Under the pieces are notes generated by a model. The model did no database searches, was not told where the DNA came from, and saw nothing but the letters and a program-made list of their open reading frames with translations. A DNA stretch of 60,000 bases, taken from the NCBI GenBank assembly GCA_002633005.1, contig NMRA01000045.1:987552-1047551 (forward strand). Reading direction: 5' to 3'. Of this stretch, positions 1 to 11,067 are shown piece by piece. The stretch comes from Phoronis australis. Lineage: Eukaryota; Phoronida; Phoronidae. A program made the translations under genes and the position numbers. Position 1 is the stretch's first letter; each line of letters starts with the position of its first letter.

Positions 1-909
1 CAAATGAAAGGAGTTTCAACCTGGAGTGGGCCGTTTTTTGCAATGAACAGGAAGTGCCGAAATAGACGAATCCGTTACCTAAGTTTCCGTGACGATGTTC
101 CACGGTGATGCTATAGTACCCGTATTTATCCGGATTTCGTAGCCGCAGTAAGAGTTTCTTCGGTTACTTTTATAAAAATGTGCTTTTGGCATTACATTCT
201 GTATGGTATCTTGATACATCGAATTTCATAAAAATATTCCCCTAGTGGTCAAAGTCATGAAATAAGCGTGTAACGCGCGTAACGTGTTCAAGTAGGCCTA
301 TAAGCTTGAAACGTGGTACCCAACTTTCTGGAGATTGCCTCCGAACACTAGAAAAATCCGCGTGCCTACGGCATGGGGGCGATAAGAAATTGGCGATGGC
401 TGATCAATAGGGAAAGGTTGGGGGGGGGGGCGTGGTGACAATAGNCGGGTATACGAAATATGGAACCAGGGTATTGCAAAAGATTTGCGAATACGAATTA
501 GTTTGTGCACACCCATCTGTTTACCTTTAGTTACGTGCATGTGTTGAGCCAGAGAATAATAAAAAGGGATTTTAGTTATTATCTCTTAAATTTGAAAGTA
601 AATACCAAAAAGAACAGGGTCAGTTAACTCAGAAAGTCTCCAAATAATTAGAAAATCAACTGTCAGTAAACGGGCAGTTTCAGCTAACACGAGACAGTGC
701 CGTGCATAGCGGCCGGAACTAGGCTAACGTATGGACTGCCGCGTTGCATACTAGGCGGACATTCGGGAAAAAAAATCTCCCAAGCCTTCGGGAGGCATCG
801 TCAGGCAGTACAAGCGAAGCACGTGATCACACCAGTGTTACCGTCTGAGAGCGTGTCCTGCTTTCACGGAACTCGATGTCACTAATCTTGCTTAAAAATT
901 AAGGAAACG
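1..909. other. Intergenic, no gene recognised
   Basis: I see no supported gene here. There is a G homopolymer at about 420-430 and a single N at 445, probably a contig join in a low-complexity stretch. Open frames in this part are short and have no coding hallmarks. Confidence 0.5.
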
Positions 910-1204
910 GCCTCCCGTTCAGTAACGCTAGTACCTCGCTAAAAAGCAAGACTTCGCGAGATTACGTGAGATATTGCTGTGTAAGAACACATGACTTTGG
1001 CTTGATTTTAGCTAGGTCCTAGCGTAGGTCCTAGAGTTACTGAACGCACGCCTGGCGTGCGTTCAGTAGACGCTAGGACCTACGCTGGGACCTAGCTAAT
1101 CTAGTCAAAGTCAGGTGTTCTAATTTAAAATACACAGCAATATCTCACGTAATCTCGTGAACTCTTGCTTTTTAGCGAGGCCCTAGCGTTACTGAACGGG
1201 AGGC
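910..1204. mobile_element. Long palindromic foldback (MITE-like) element
   Basis: The two halves of this 295-bp stretch are near-perfect reverse complements of each other. The outer ends read GCCTCCCGTTCAGTAACG on the left and its complement on the right. The centre, near 1057, reads GCACGCC-TGGCGTGC. The only poorly matching parts are short stretches such as the segment near 1100-1120. There is no coding capacity. Single-arm relatives lie at 16431-16730 and 50649-50720, so this is a dispersed non-autonomous family. I could not identify a target-site duplication or a parent transposon. Confidence 0.8.
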
Positions 1205-3106
1205 TGTACTGCTGGTTCCTGGCTTAGGGAATACAGGTACTGATAAACGTCTTCAGGAGTCGAACCTGTCGAAGGGGTCTCGTTGCAATCAAGTGAATGG
1301 TTATATCGAGGTTAATTACAGTGTTTTCAAAATTTTCGGTAAATGTTCTAAAATCCTTATTTGTGATACCTTGCTGGTTGTGATGTCGGTAACATAGCAA
1401 CACACATGACTACTACAGTTGAGCATACATTCACGTAAAGCATATCAACACACCGTAAGATGAGTTTGTTTGCAAACACAACACATTGCTTTGGTCAGTT
1501 TCATTCATGCTACTTAGGTAGAACGATACGGTGCTTATCTAATGAGGCATGACATTGAGAAATCAAGTTTGTTTTCGCGTTTACACAGCGCTGTTTTCGT
1601 GTTAACTACCTTTAAACACACAAGGTGTACATTTGTGCGTGCGTAAAGCAAACAATTTACTTCGTTTGTTCACTCGTGCGCTTAATGGATAGCGGAAATT
1701 TGTCGGATTTGAGCGCTGAATCTAACATTAATGAATACATGGAATCTAGTAACGAGAAAACATTGCTATTACAATCGCAGTAAAATCCTTCGATTTATAT
1801 TCAATTCACCAGACAATGAAATCTCATAGGTCGGCTTTGTAGTTACACACTCACTGCGTCAGTGACAGTCGATCACGTTACTATGTAGGACTACAGAACT
1901 GGCCACCTGTTCAGATGGTAAGTGTTCAAATTTTGCTTTTAAGATGAAGCAGTAACTGTTCAGTTGAACCAATTTGACACTTTAAGGAATAAAAAAATAG
2001 TTGTTGGAAATGGTTGAAATACTTTTACAAACCCAATGATGATGTGCTGGAACGGCCCCCAAATAATGACGACCTTTGAATGATAGAATTTTTGAAAGGT
2101 TTTCACAGCTTGGAAAAAACGGATGCCCGGTATTTAAAATCATTTGCTGAATGAAAGCAGTGGGCTTACGAAAAAAGTCTATATTACCGTGGCTTTAGTT
2201 TGCCCCACATACCATCATCTGAAAAATTCTCAGTGACCACATTTTCATATGTCAACGAGTGTAGTGAACAATGAATATTAACTGAATTTACCCGCATTGA
2301 ATTTTATGTAAAGCGTAGACTCTGAATATTTTAGTACATATGTTGAAATGTTTCTGACATTATCAATTGTATATGCGAAAGTCACATTGTATAATGGTTG
2401 TGTGTGTGAATCCGATAAAATGTCACTATTTCAATATTACAAAAAAAAATAAAACCTTTTCGACGTTCTTTGTGCATGAAAAACTCATACACGTGCGCAA
2501 CGCTTATTTGTATATTTTTTATGGACATCAGAAAGGTAAAATGCTCTCTCTGTGATGTAAGTCATGCAAGTCATAAAAAAATTGTAAGATATTTTTATTG
2601 TCATTTACTTGCGTTGAAACTGAAAGCATATCGGTCATTTTCAATTCAGGAATTTCTATTTCTAGGTAGTACCTTATTGATGAAAGCTTAGTGTTACTGA
2701 ATTAAATTATTTTGTGAAAGCATTTTAAATTCCATATTTTCTGTGCGTATTAAGGACTGTCACATTTTCAGACTGAAAGCATTCGACGCCAATTCGTGCA
2801 AGTTAGAGGTGACACTTCAACGGACACTTGGGCTCAGCATGCGGATGTGGGTGCCGGTGTAGGTTTTATCGACAAGGACTGTACCTGGCAATGAAGTGCT
2901 ACTCTAGTGTTTGTTGTTTGCACTTCTCGCTGAACGACCGCTTGAAGAGAATGCTTTCAATAGTTAAGGTTACTGAGTAAACTATTGGGGTAGATTGAAA
3001 TAACGCCAAAGTTCGGTCAATCTTATTTGACAGAATATTCTTGTAAGGATATTTCTGGTGTTCTTAAAAAGGCATTGTGGTATTGTATCACTTGACGTCT
3101 GTAAAA
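1205..3106. other. Intergenic / upstream region of the first intronless gene
   Basis: AT-rich, with no recognisable domain in any frame. A splice-acceptor-like TTTTCAG ends near 2771. It could mark a 5' UTR exon of the gene starting at 3107, but nothing else supports that. No TATA box or other promoter element stands out. Confidence 0.35.
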
Positions 3107-4708
3107 ATGGTTTCAAAGACGGTGTCTCCAACGTTTCGATCAGAAAAGCTATTGATAGCAGAGCGAAAGAATAAGATGGAAGCGATAAAGTATGAGATTG
3201 CTAAAAAACTAATGGAGAAGGAGGAATACCAAGCAACGTATCTGATAAACAAAGAGAAAAGACAATTGACGTCTCAAGCTGCCCTTATGTTTAAGACGAC
3301 AGGGTACAGTTCTGAAGGAGTTCCAACGGAAAAAGGTGAGGATTATACCGCTAAGATTGGTTGCAGGTTTGCTGTGAAGCGTCTGACGGAATGGAAACGC
3401 CTGGAAGAGACGCTACAAAAATTCATGCAAAAGAGCGAGTTGGGTATGGCTGACGGCTCGAAATCTGTGAATGCTCTATTCCCAAGGAGCACTGATGCTT
3501 TCATAGTAGACACAATTGAAAATGCAACGAGTCACATCGACAACCACGGTGTGTCACAAAACGCACAGGATGGGCCTACAGGAGAGAAGCAGCTCGAAAC
3601 TCCACGTGGTAACTGTGTGACTGAAGTGATAGATGTGTTTAGCTCTTTGCGAGATGCTTCAGTGAAGCTAAGAAGACGGAACTCGAACGAAAACTTAACA
3701 TTTAGCACGAACGTTTGGGAGAGAGCTGTTCTTGACCAATATAAGAACCGAGTGAATGTTGCTAGTACACAATCCATTATAGTTCCGCTGGACCAAAGTT
3801 GTGTAGATAAGAAATCACGTATTATGTCGGCTTCAGCCATTCTCAGGGCCCGACATGCAAATGACGAACCAGGGCCCAGTCCCCAGGAGTTTCCCAAGAC
3901 TTCACTACTTCCTGAAAAGCACACGTTCAAGCAGCAGACTATTCGAGCTACATCGAAACAGCAGACGATTCGAGCTACGTCAGCAAACAACCCTCCGCAC
4001 AAAAGAAAACGCTTGCTTGCTCGCGTTGATAAAACGAGACCAGTTTCAGCTCATGAACGAAAGTTTCACGGTTTTGGTAAAAGTATGGTTGCTCGACATT
4101 CTTTCAGTGGCACCTCACTTTCCTCAAAACGGAATGCTAATTCGAACGAGAAGGTTCCGAAACTAATTGCACCTGTCGTCTCCGGCGATGATACCAAGTC
4201 GGGAACTGTAGAAAAACAAAAAGGAAAAGAAGAGTTAACCAACAATTGTCTGCTTAAACCTCAAAAACAAACCTTTAAAACTACCGGCTTTGCCTCTTCC
4301 GAACCCACGTTGTCAAACATCTTAAGATCCTCTCACGATCCCTGTTCGAGTGTTCCCTCTTTTCCCACACCAATTATCAAAACAGAAGCGGAAGACTGTG
4401 TGGTTATGGAGCAGGATGATGTGCCGGAACAAGATAATCAAATCCAAGAACGCCCAAAATCAAGCCACTGGAAACGAGAGCTCCTTGTCGACGCGCCTTT
4501 AGGTTTGAAAAGTACTACTAATAACCCTCGTGGAACTGTTGCGATGTCTAAAATCTCGAGACGAAAAACGATGCAAACTATGATGAAAAACAACACGGAG
4601 AGTAACGAAAAACTGGCGAAGGAGGAGAGAATGCGCCGAATAAACAAGAAACTTACAGCCATATTGATGTTTGCGCGGCTTGCTACCAATAATTTGGAGG
4701 ACACTTAG
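3107..4708 (+). CDS. Uncharacterised single-exon gene, paralogue of 11068-13671
   Basis: An uninterrupted frame of 533 codons from an ATG in good context (A at -3, G at +4); the frame stays open about ten codons further upstream, but without an ATG. I do not recognise the family. Three blocks match the 867-aa protein downstream. Residues 10-110 are charged and helical and contain FKTTGYSSEGVP (versus YRSTGHSTEAIP) and RLTEWKRLEETLQKFMQKS (versus RFDDWRRQERELESFLARS). Residues 173-252 start with EVIDVFSSLRD (versus KQIDVFSCLRH) and end in ILRARHA. Residues 499-533 contain SNEKLAKEERMRR (versus SHERLMDEVRKQ). The middle is low-complexity and basic, with a nuclear-localisation-like HKRKR and a doubled nine-residue QQTIRATSK-type repeat near 285. 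There is no signal peptide or membrane segment. Conservation of separate blocks between two copies argues for real coding. It could be a retrogene-derived, lineage-specific nuclear or cytoskeletal protein; the function is unknown. Confidence 0.75.
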   Translation: MVSKTVSPTFRSEKLLIAERKNKMEAIKYEIAKKLMEKEEYQATYLINKEKRQLTSQAALMFKTTGYSSEGVPTEKGEDYTAKIGCRFAVKRLTEWKRLEETLQKFMQKSELGMADGSKSVNALFPRSTDAFIVDTIENATSHIDNHGVSQNAQDGPTGEKQLETPRGNCVTEVIDVFSSLRDASVKLRRRNSNENLTFSTNVWERAVLDQYKNRVNVASTQSIIVPLDQSCVDKKSRIMSASAILRARHANDEPGPSPQEFPKTSLLPEKHTFKQQTIRATSKQQTIRATSANNPPHKRKRLLARVDKTRPVSAHERKFHGFGKSMVARHSFSGTSLSSKRNANSNEKVPKLIAPVVSGDDTKSGTVEKQKGKEELTNNCLLKPQKQTFKTTGFASSEPTLSNILRSSHDPCSSVPSFPTPIIKTEAEDCVVMEQDDVPEQDNQIQERPKSSHWKRELLVDAPLGLKSTTNNPRGTVAMSKISRRKTMQTMMKNNTESNEKLAKEERMRRINKKLTAILMFARLATNNLEDT

Positions 4709-4746
4709 ACTAGTTGAAATGAAAGAAATTAAAGTACATGAACAGA

Positions 4747-4752
4747 ATAAAA
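4747..4752 (+). terminator. Polyadenylation signal of the 533-aa gene
   Basis: AATAAA lies about 40 bp after the TAG stop. This fits a short 3' UTR for the preceding intronless gene. Confidence 0.5.
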
Positions 4753-5149
4753 TTTGAATTTTGATAACATGGATGATTATTTTGCCATTAAATTTTGGGA
4801 GCAAGCGACGTCGTGTTTATAACGATTGAAACTGAGATCCTTTGAGTGGAACTCTTAATTATATCTTGAAATGTGAAGCTTGGAACTTGGATAGGAGGCA
4901 TTTGCCTTTGAATAGGTGGTCCGCGTCCAAAAAGACGAAGTCCTCAGTGGCGGATCTAAGATATCACAAGGGGGGGGCAACATTTTGTCTGTAAACATTT
5001 GTACAAACACGAGTGTAGATGCGCATAGCACCTAATGGGGGGAGGTCGGGCACATTTTTCTGTTTTGTCCTCTAAAAATCAAGCATTTTCCTTGATTCCT
5101 AAAGTATTATCCAAGAAAAAAAAGCACGAAGAACGTGTCAAACTGTAAT

Positions 5150-5215
5150 TACCAAGGACTCGAACTGAAGACCTGGCGAACAGAGCGCGCGTGCTTTACC
5201 ACTGCACCACTACGA
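5150..5215 (-). repeat. tRNA-derived SINE head
   Basis: On the minus strand a box-A-like segment (TAGTGGTGCAGTGGTAAAGC, 5193-5212) is followed by a box-B-like AGTTCGAGTCC (5156-5166) at tRNA spacing. The T-stem and acceptor stem do not pair properly, so this is a polymerase III promoter head of a SINE or a tRNA pseudogene, not a functional tRNA. The SINE body would run leftwards towards about 5050. Confidence 0.55.
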
Positions 5216-5260
5216 CTTCACTCGTTACTTGATTCTAAGAGACCTACTTGTTTATGGTAC

Positions 5261-6127
5261 ACAACGTTTGCGCGGGAAACCTACTTCTATTTGTAATGCT
5301 TATTACACTTTTTATATTTTGTGCAGTCAGTTTGTAACAAATTTGTTGTATTTAAAATAGTCTTCAATTGCCCAAAAGACCAAATCCGTTTTTTTTGTTG
5401 GCATTAATGCATTAATGACGCGATTGCTTTGGAAGTTGTCTTAAGTTAAGGTTTGACAACGAGAGAATTATGAGTTTCTGAGTAATTCACTGAGGCTTCG
5501 ATTAAAAAAATTCACATCTTACCAGTAGCTTCTGTTTTTTCATCGTCACTCAGATTCCATTTTCTTTAAAAAATTAAGTAAATTTTTTTCATTGCACAGT
5601 GAAGCAGACGACGGAAACGGAGTTGTAGTGCGCAGCGCCACTGCCGGTCGTCTGGGATATCGCGGGAGAGCCTATTCTTAGCCATAGTTCCGTTNACAAC
5701 GTTTGCGCGGGAAACCTACTTCTATTTGTAATGCTTATTACACTTTTTATATTTTGTGCAGTCAGTTTGTAACAAATTTGTTGTATTTAAAATAGTCTTC
5801 AATTGCCCAAAAGACCAAATCCGTTTTTTGTGTTGGCATTAATGCATTAATGACGCGATTGCTTTGGAAGTTGTCTTAAGTTAAGGTTTGACAACGAGAG
5901 AATTATGAGTTTCTGAGTAATTCACTGAGGCTTCGATTAAAATTCACATCTTACCAGTAGCTTCTGTTTTTTCATCGTCACTCAGATTCCATTTTCTTTA
6001 AAAAATTAAGTAAATTTTTTTTCATTGCACAGTGAAGCAGACGACGGAAACGGAGTTGTAGTGCGCAGCGCCACTGCCGGTCGTCTGGGATATCGCGGGA
6101 GAGCCTATTCTTAGCCATAGTTCCGTT
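5261..6127 (+). repeat. Tandem 433-bp duplication split by a single N (probable assembly artefact)
   Basis: 5261-5694 and 5696-6127 are almost identical, both starting ACAACGTTTGCGCGGG and ending AGCCATAGTTCCGTT. They differ mainly in lengths of T and A runs. They meet at a lone N at 5695. This pattern is expected when overlapping contig ends or two haplotypes were not merged. A real recent tandem duplication is the alternative. No gene lies inside. Confidence 0.85.
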
Positions 6128-6472
6128 TATTGCGCCGCGTTCCGAATTTGACACTTGAAATTGAATCTGACCCACCCCCCCCCCCCAAACATACTAAAAC
6201 TGCACACATTTAAATCTTGTTTCAGCTGTATAATGTTAATTACCGGGGTTAATTAATAAACTCAACATTTCCTTACGCTCTTGCTGTTTTAGTTTTTGTG
6301 GCAGCCTATGGTCCTGACTTGAGATTAGACAGCAGTGTACTGTGAATAACAAGACCGGTGTTATTACAAACTTACAATAAATATCAATTGTGGAAGAGGA
6401 TATCGTGTGCCAGAGCAACTGCCGGAATAATACTTTAGTTGAAGCATACTTTTACATTTTCCGGATCCGAAA

Positions 6473-6670
6473 CCATGCGCGCACACAGCCTAAAAACGGT
6501 TTGGGGGGGCTCGAAGTTTTTTACTAAAGAAAAACGTGTATGTTCGGAGCTATGAATTCTGCATTCGCCGAACTGTGGTAGTTTTCTACTTGTACAGACT
6601 TTTTGCTTCTCTGAGCCGGACCTTTTTGACCACTTCGCCCCCGAGCCCCCCTCCCCGGGAGCGTGCATGG
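6473..6670 (-). mobile_element. MITE copy A, termini CATGCGCGCAC...GCGTGCATG
   Basis: About 200 bp bounded by short inverted ends (CATGCGCGCACACAGCC and GAGCGTGCATG). Inner landmarks are a GGCTCGAA-type segment, TGAATTCTGCATTC, and a G/C-rich far end. The same order, in one or the other orientation, is seen at 25586-25808, 31398-31666 and 34912-35169. It is non-autonomous, with no coding capacity. Confidence 0.6.
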
Positions 6671-7302
6671 AAACAATGTTATAAATACAACTAAACTCCT
6701 TAGTTTTTCGTGCAGGCCGCTATTGTATTGCGTCGGAAAATTGTGAAATCTGGCAAAGATACATATTAATTGGTTAGTATTTCAATGGCAATTAAAACGG
6801 CCACAACACCGTGCTTTATCGATTTTAACTCATACTTATTATCTGGTGTTTAATTCCTAGAACTAGCTGTAACTTTGATGTCGCTACTGGAAAGATTCGT
6901 TATTGAGCCCGAGGTCTAGGTCTTTTTGATCGAAATCGAATTTGAGAGTACTTTCAACATATTCCATTCTTCTTTAGCACAGCGCAAAATAAGTGAATAA
7001 CTGTGAAATCCTATTTTGCACTAGGTGACCCCAGAGTTAAAGGTCTGAGTCCCATTCCAAAAAAACTGACTTAGCTAAGACAAATCTTAAATTTTAGTAA
7101 ATTTTAAAATGAATGTTAAATTTGTCTCAGTGTTTGACAAAAGTTTGGTCTTAATTTTGATTAACTTGTCGAATGTGGAAGTTTCAAAGTTTGGAAGTTA
7201 AGACAAATCTTTAACTTAAGTCAAATATGAACTTAAGTCAGTTCTTTGAAATTTTTTAGTGATTTGTAACGTACTCTCGTTCATCAGTGAAAATTATTCT
7301 TT

Positions 7303-7990
7303 TCACACCAGTGGCTGAATATTGGTCATGCAAGTATCGGCAGCGAATTTTTCTTTTCCTTTTAACATTTTGATCTCTCTTTTTGCCATTCTTTGCATAG
7401 AAGACTTGCTCATTTGTAAATTGCTTTCGACTTCTCTCAGTGATTTGTGATTCACCGGGTTGTTCTCCTGGGATTGAATCAGTTCTTCAACACGATCCTC
7501 GTTTTCTTTCGAACATGTTGTCTTGGGTCTCCCAATACCACTTTTACGCATTCAAAGTCATTTTTACCAACCGGAATATTGGACAAAACTGGTTTGGATA
7601 CAGGCTTGACAATAAAAAACAATAAACTTGAGACCTGACCGATGCCAGCGTTGCATGAACACGAAAGCCATTATGATATTGCATTTTTCGCCCTGCTGTA
7701 TTGAATTTCACAAAGCTTCCATAATTTTACATATTTCTCTGAGATACTCTGTAGATTTGTTGGTGACACCCTGGAAATACATTGTGAAAAATTTGAACGA
7801 ATTGGGTTGGTCATTTGCCCAGTTTACTTGTCAAAAATTGGCTCACATTTTGGGGACACCTGTTATAAACACACACGTTTTTTATCAATGACCTACCTAG
7901 AAAAATGTCCAATTTTGGCCAACTTCGAAACATCGTATCTCAAAAATAGCCGATCGGATTCATATAAAACTTTCAGATACTTTGCTTAAT
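7303..7990 (-). pseudogene. Tc1/mariner-type transposase remnant (N-terminal HTH part)
   Basis: On the minus strand 7303-7551 encodes about 82 residues. They resemble the N-terminal helix-turn-helix region of IS630/Tc1/mariner transposases: a GIGRPKTT linker, a helix EDRVEELIQSQENNP, then SLREVESNLQMSKSSMQRMAKREI, which resembles the recognition helix. No DDE catalytic part follows. The stretch to about 7990 contains GGGGACACC and GGTGACACCCTGG segments reminiscent of mariner ends, and part of it (7905-8045) recurs at 57543-57670. A decayed element; clade not determined. Confidence 0.5.
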
Positions 7991-8045
7991 GCATAATTCT
8001 CCTAATGAAAACGCTGTGAGAAATTGTTTTAAAATGTACCACTTT

Positions 8046-10384
8046 TGCATGAACTATGAAAAAATACTAATTGCATGATTTTCATGAAATTTACATCATA
8101 AGAAATTTGATCATGCTGTTCATCATGTTGTTTCGCTATGAATGTTCCCAAGTTCCTTTTCGCTAAATGTTCCTAAAAAGCAAGGTCACGTGATCTAATT
8201 AGTGGAAAATTGGTATAAAGGCAAAAATCAAATTCTACAGAATTTCTACTTTCAGAAAATATATAATTTTGTTGAGTTAAATTCTATAGTTTGGCTAAAT
8301 GTATAGACTGGCCGGCAAGGTCCTACATAACCTTAGATAAAAATTTATACAAGCACATTTGCTCATTCAGTCAATATGTTTTTTCTTGTTTGATAAGCAA
8401 AATAGACATACTTGTTACGGCCACATACCGATATAACTGTAGCCGCTAACTGGAGCGTTTCCACTGAACTTATCTTAGGAGACATGACTTGAGCTCATTA
8501 TATCCTTTGCATATAAACATGAAATGATACTCATCTTGCACAAGGTATGTCATGGCAGATCAAATAATCAAAATCTCACGTGAAGTGCTATTTTATCGAG
8601 ACTGCCCACTTCTATTTGTAGTCTGTGATTGGAGTCGCGTAACATGTCATAAACCGCTGATTAGCGTATCTAGTTGGTGGCCAATATTTTAAACATGTGA
8701 CACAATACTTCGTATAGAGCGGATAGATTCCGTATTCATCCAATACAGCTGATTTTGAGCAAGAGCTTCCAAGTCCAAGAACAAAATTTTAACATATACA
8801 TTTTCCAGCAACTCATAGATGCGATATTAGACTTCTGCACCGTAGCACGTAGCTGACGGAGCAATTTTAACAAACAGGTCTCGTAATGGACTCAATGGAA
8901 GTTCCTTGCACAGGTTCTGCCTTAACGCTTTATTTATGTAACTCAAGTGTTCTGACGAGGTTTTTTCAGCCCTTAAATTCAAATATAACCTGCACAGTGA
9001 CTTCGCATTTTGAGCTGTCACGCTCAATATTTGACCGTTTGTATTAATTGTGACTACAGTGGTCTCAGTCCGTAAACCACCGTGGCAGTCATATTTTTTA
9101 GTCTAGTGCCCACTGCAGTCTGTATCTTACTGATGTTAGTGAAATTATTGCTTAACTATGATCTAATAATAATCATGAAAAAATAACCAAGACCAAACGA
9201 GTTTTTGGTTTCCCTTTCGGGACTGAACAGTGCAACTTTCTGCGCTGCGCCGTTCCCAACGCTCTTAATCTTAATCCTGGTGAGATCATTAACTTATGGG
9301 TGGTGCTTTACTTCAAATAATTTAATTGCACACATCTGCTTTGTGCTTAACTTCATGTTAGTATTTCCGACTGGGCCCTCTTGGATATCAGCGGATTCTC
9401 TAAAGTTGTTAACCTGTCGAAATAAGTAAATAGCATACGAAGCGCTTTGACCTACGGACCTGGCCGATCTTAATCGTTCTCAGCTTACTTGGGAGCACAC
9501 GCTGGGTGAAACGTTTTTGTCACACCGATTAATCTACACATACAATTTTGTAAAAATTTCAAGCACTAAAGCGGAAAACTAACCAAGACCTGCGAAGTAA
9601 TTGACAATGCGATGTGACTGCGAGTTTCGAGGGGGTGAAATAATGCAGGCGAGCCATTCTTTTTCTTTAGTAGCGAGACGCAACTTTCAACACGAGTCAG
9701 GGCGCAGACTAGCGCCAGCTCTGGTATATGATATTAAAATATTACGAACGTTATTGATAAAATGCAGTGCTTGAAATGTCACTGTGAATGGAAAACCAAA
9801 AAATGCCCATGACTCGATCACAAGTCAGAAAGACTCCTTGTTCTCGTCTCATTCTTGTACAACTTACATGTAAAGTGTGTGACACGTCAGAATCCTTGTG
9901 TTCTGCCATTTAAACTGATTTTGAACTGTTTGGAATTGAAACTAGATAGTAATTTACGAGTTTCTACAAAATTTTCATTTTTTTCACAAACGCGTTGAGG
10001 ACATTGGCATTTCATTGCCAATCGGTTTCGGGAACACCGATTAAAAATTTCGGACCGTAATTATTATTAGAGAATGCATGGACACGCAGCTACGGAATTT
10101 TTGTACCTCTATCAAAGATCATTATTTATGTCGATGTATAACTTCCCACGCTTGAAACGTGTTAAAACATTTTTGCTTTATAGTCGTGACGTCATAAAGA
10201 TGAAACGGTGATGTGACATCAGTCTACCGGTTCGTATTTTCTTTGTAACTGACATTTCGACATCAAACAGGGCGGCTATCATGATTTTATTTAACAATTT
10301 GCCAAAATTCCTTATTATCATTCACTAAAAAGAATTATTGGATTAAGAATAAATTCATGGACAGAACAAACGTAAACACACTTT
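8046..10384. other. Intergenic, nothing recognised
   Basis: AT-rich sequence with frequent stops in all frames. A 66-codon minus frame at 8827-9027 has no recognisable motif and no convincing splice sites, so I do not call it. Confidence 0.4.
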
Positions 10385-11067
10385 TCAGTTAAACTTTGAC
10401 AAAGTTGAGAAGAGCCTATTAGTTGCGGGCGTACTCATGAATTTTACGTGGGTTTGGATTAACATTAACGGCGGCACTTTTGAGTTATCAAGCTGAAAAC
10501 GTATTTCTGAATTTTCGGGGTTCAAAACTTTGAAGTAATCAACCAAAGTATAATCTAAACAGAAATATGAGAAAGGATGGTAGAGCTCTCCGTTCACACA
10601 GGTAAGCATTTTAAGCCGGCACGTACATCTCCGAAGAAGGTGTCGTTTTTGTTTGGACAGTAGGACGGATTGGGTATTTTGACATTTTGTATTCACGGAG
10701 TAGTTTCAAACTATAGAGTGCTATCCACTTCTGTGGGAGGAATGTAGCCGAAGACCTATCGTGGAGATTCTCCACAATCCACACTAACACCATGTGACCC
10801 GGGTTGCTGCAAGGTGCTCCAGAACATTTTGACCATGAACGAATGAGCGTTCTCAAACAGAAGAATGTTATGTTTCCAGCTAGAATTAGGATCTTATGTA
10901 ACCGTTCATTCAGAAGTGACCCTAAAACACTACGTCGTGTTTTGTAGAGATTTTCAAAAAGGCACAATTACATAAAGTAGACGTGTTAAAACAATCCGAC
11001 ATGAGGCGAAATATGTCAGAGCTTTTGATGGCTTGATTTTACCACATCCCGGGGCAAGCAAATCGCT

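Noticed and set aside
3532-4002. 156-codon minus-strand frame opposite the 533-aa gene
   Set aside because: It lies wholly inside the sense gene, has no recognised motif, and the block conservation with the paralogue is on the plus strand.
5150-5215. Functional tRNA gene on the minus strand
   Set aside because: Box A and B are present, but the T-stem and acceptor stem do not pair, so it was called a SINE head.
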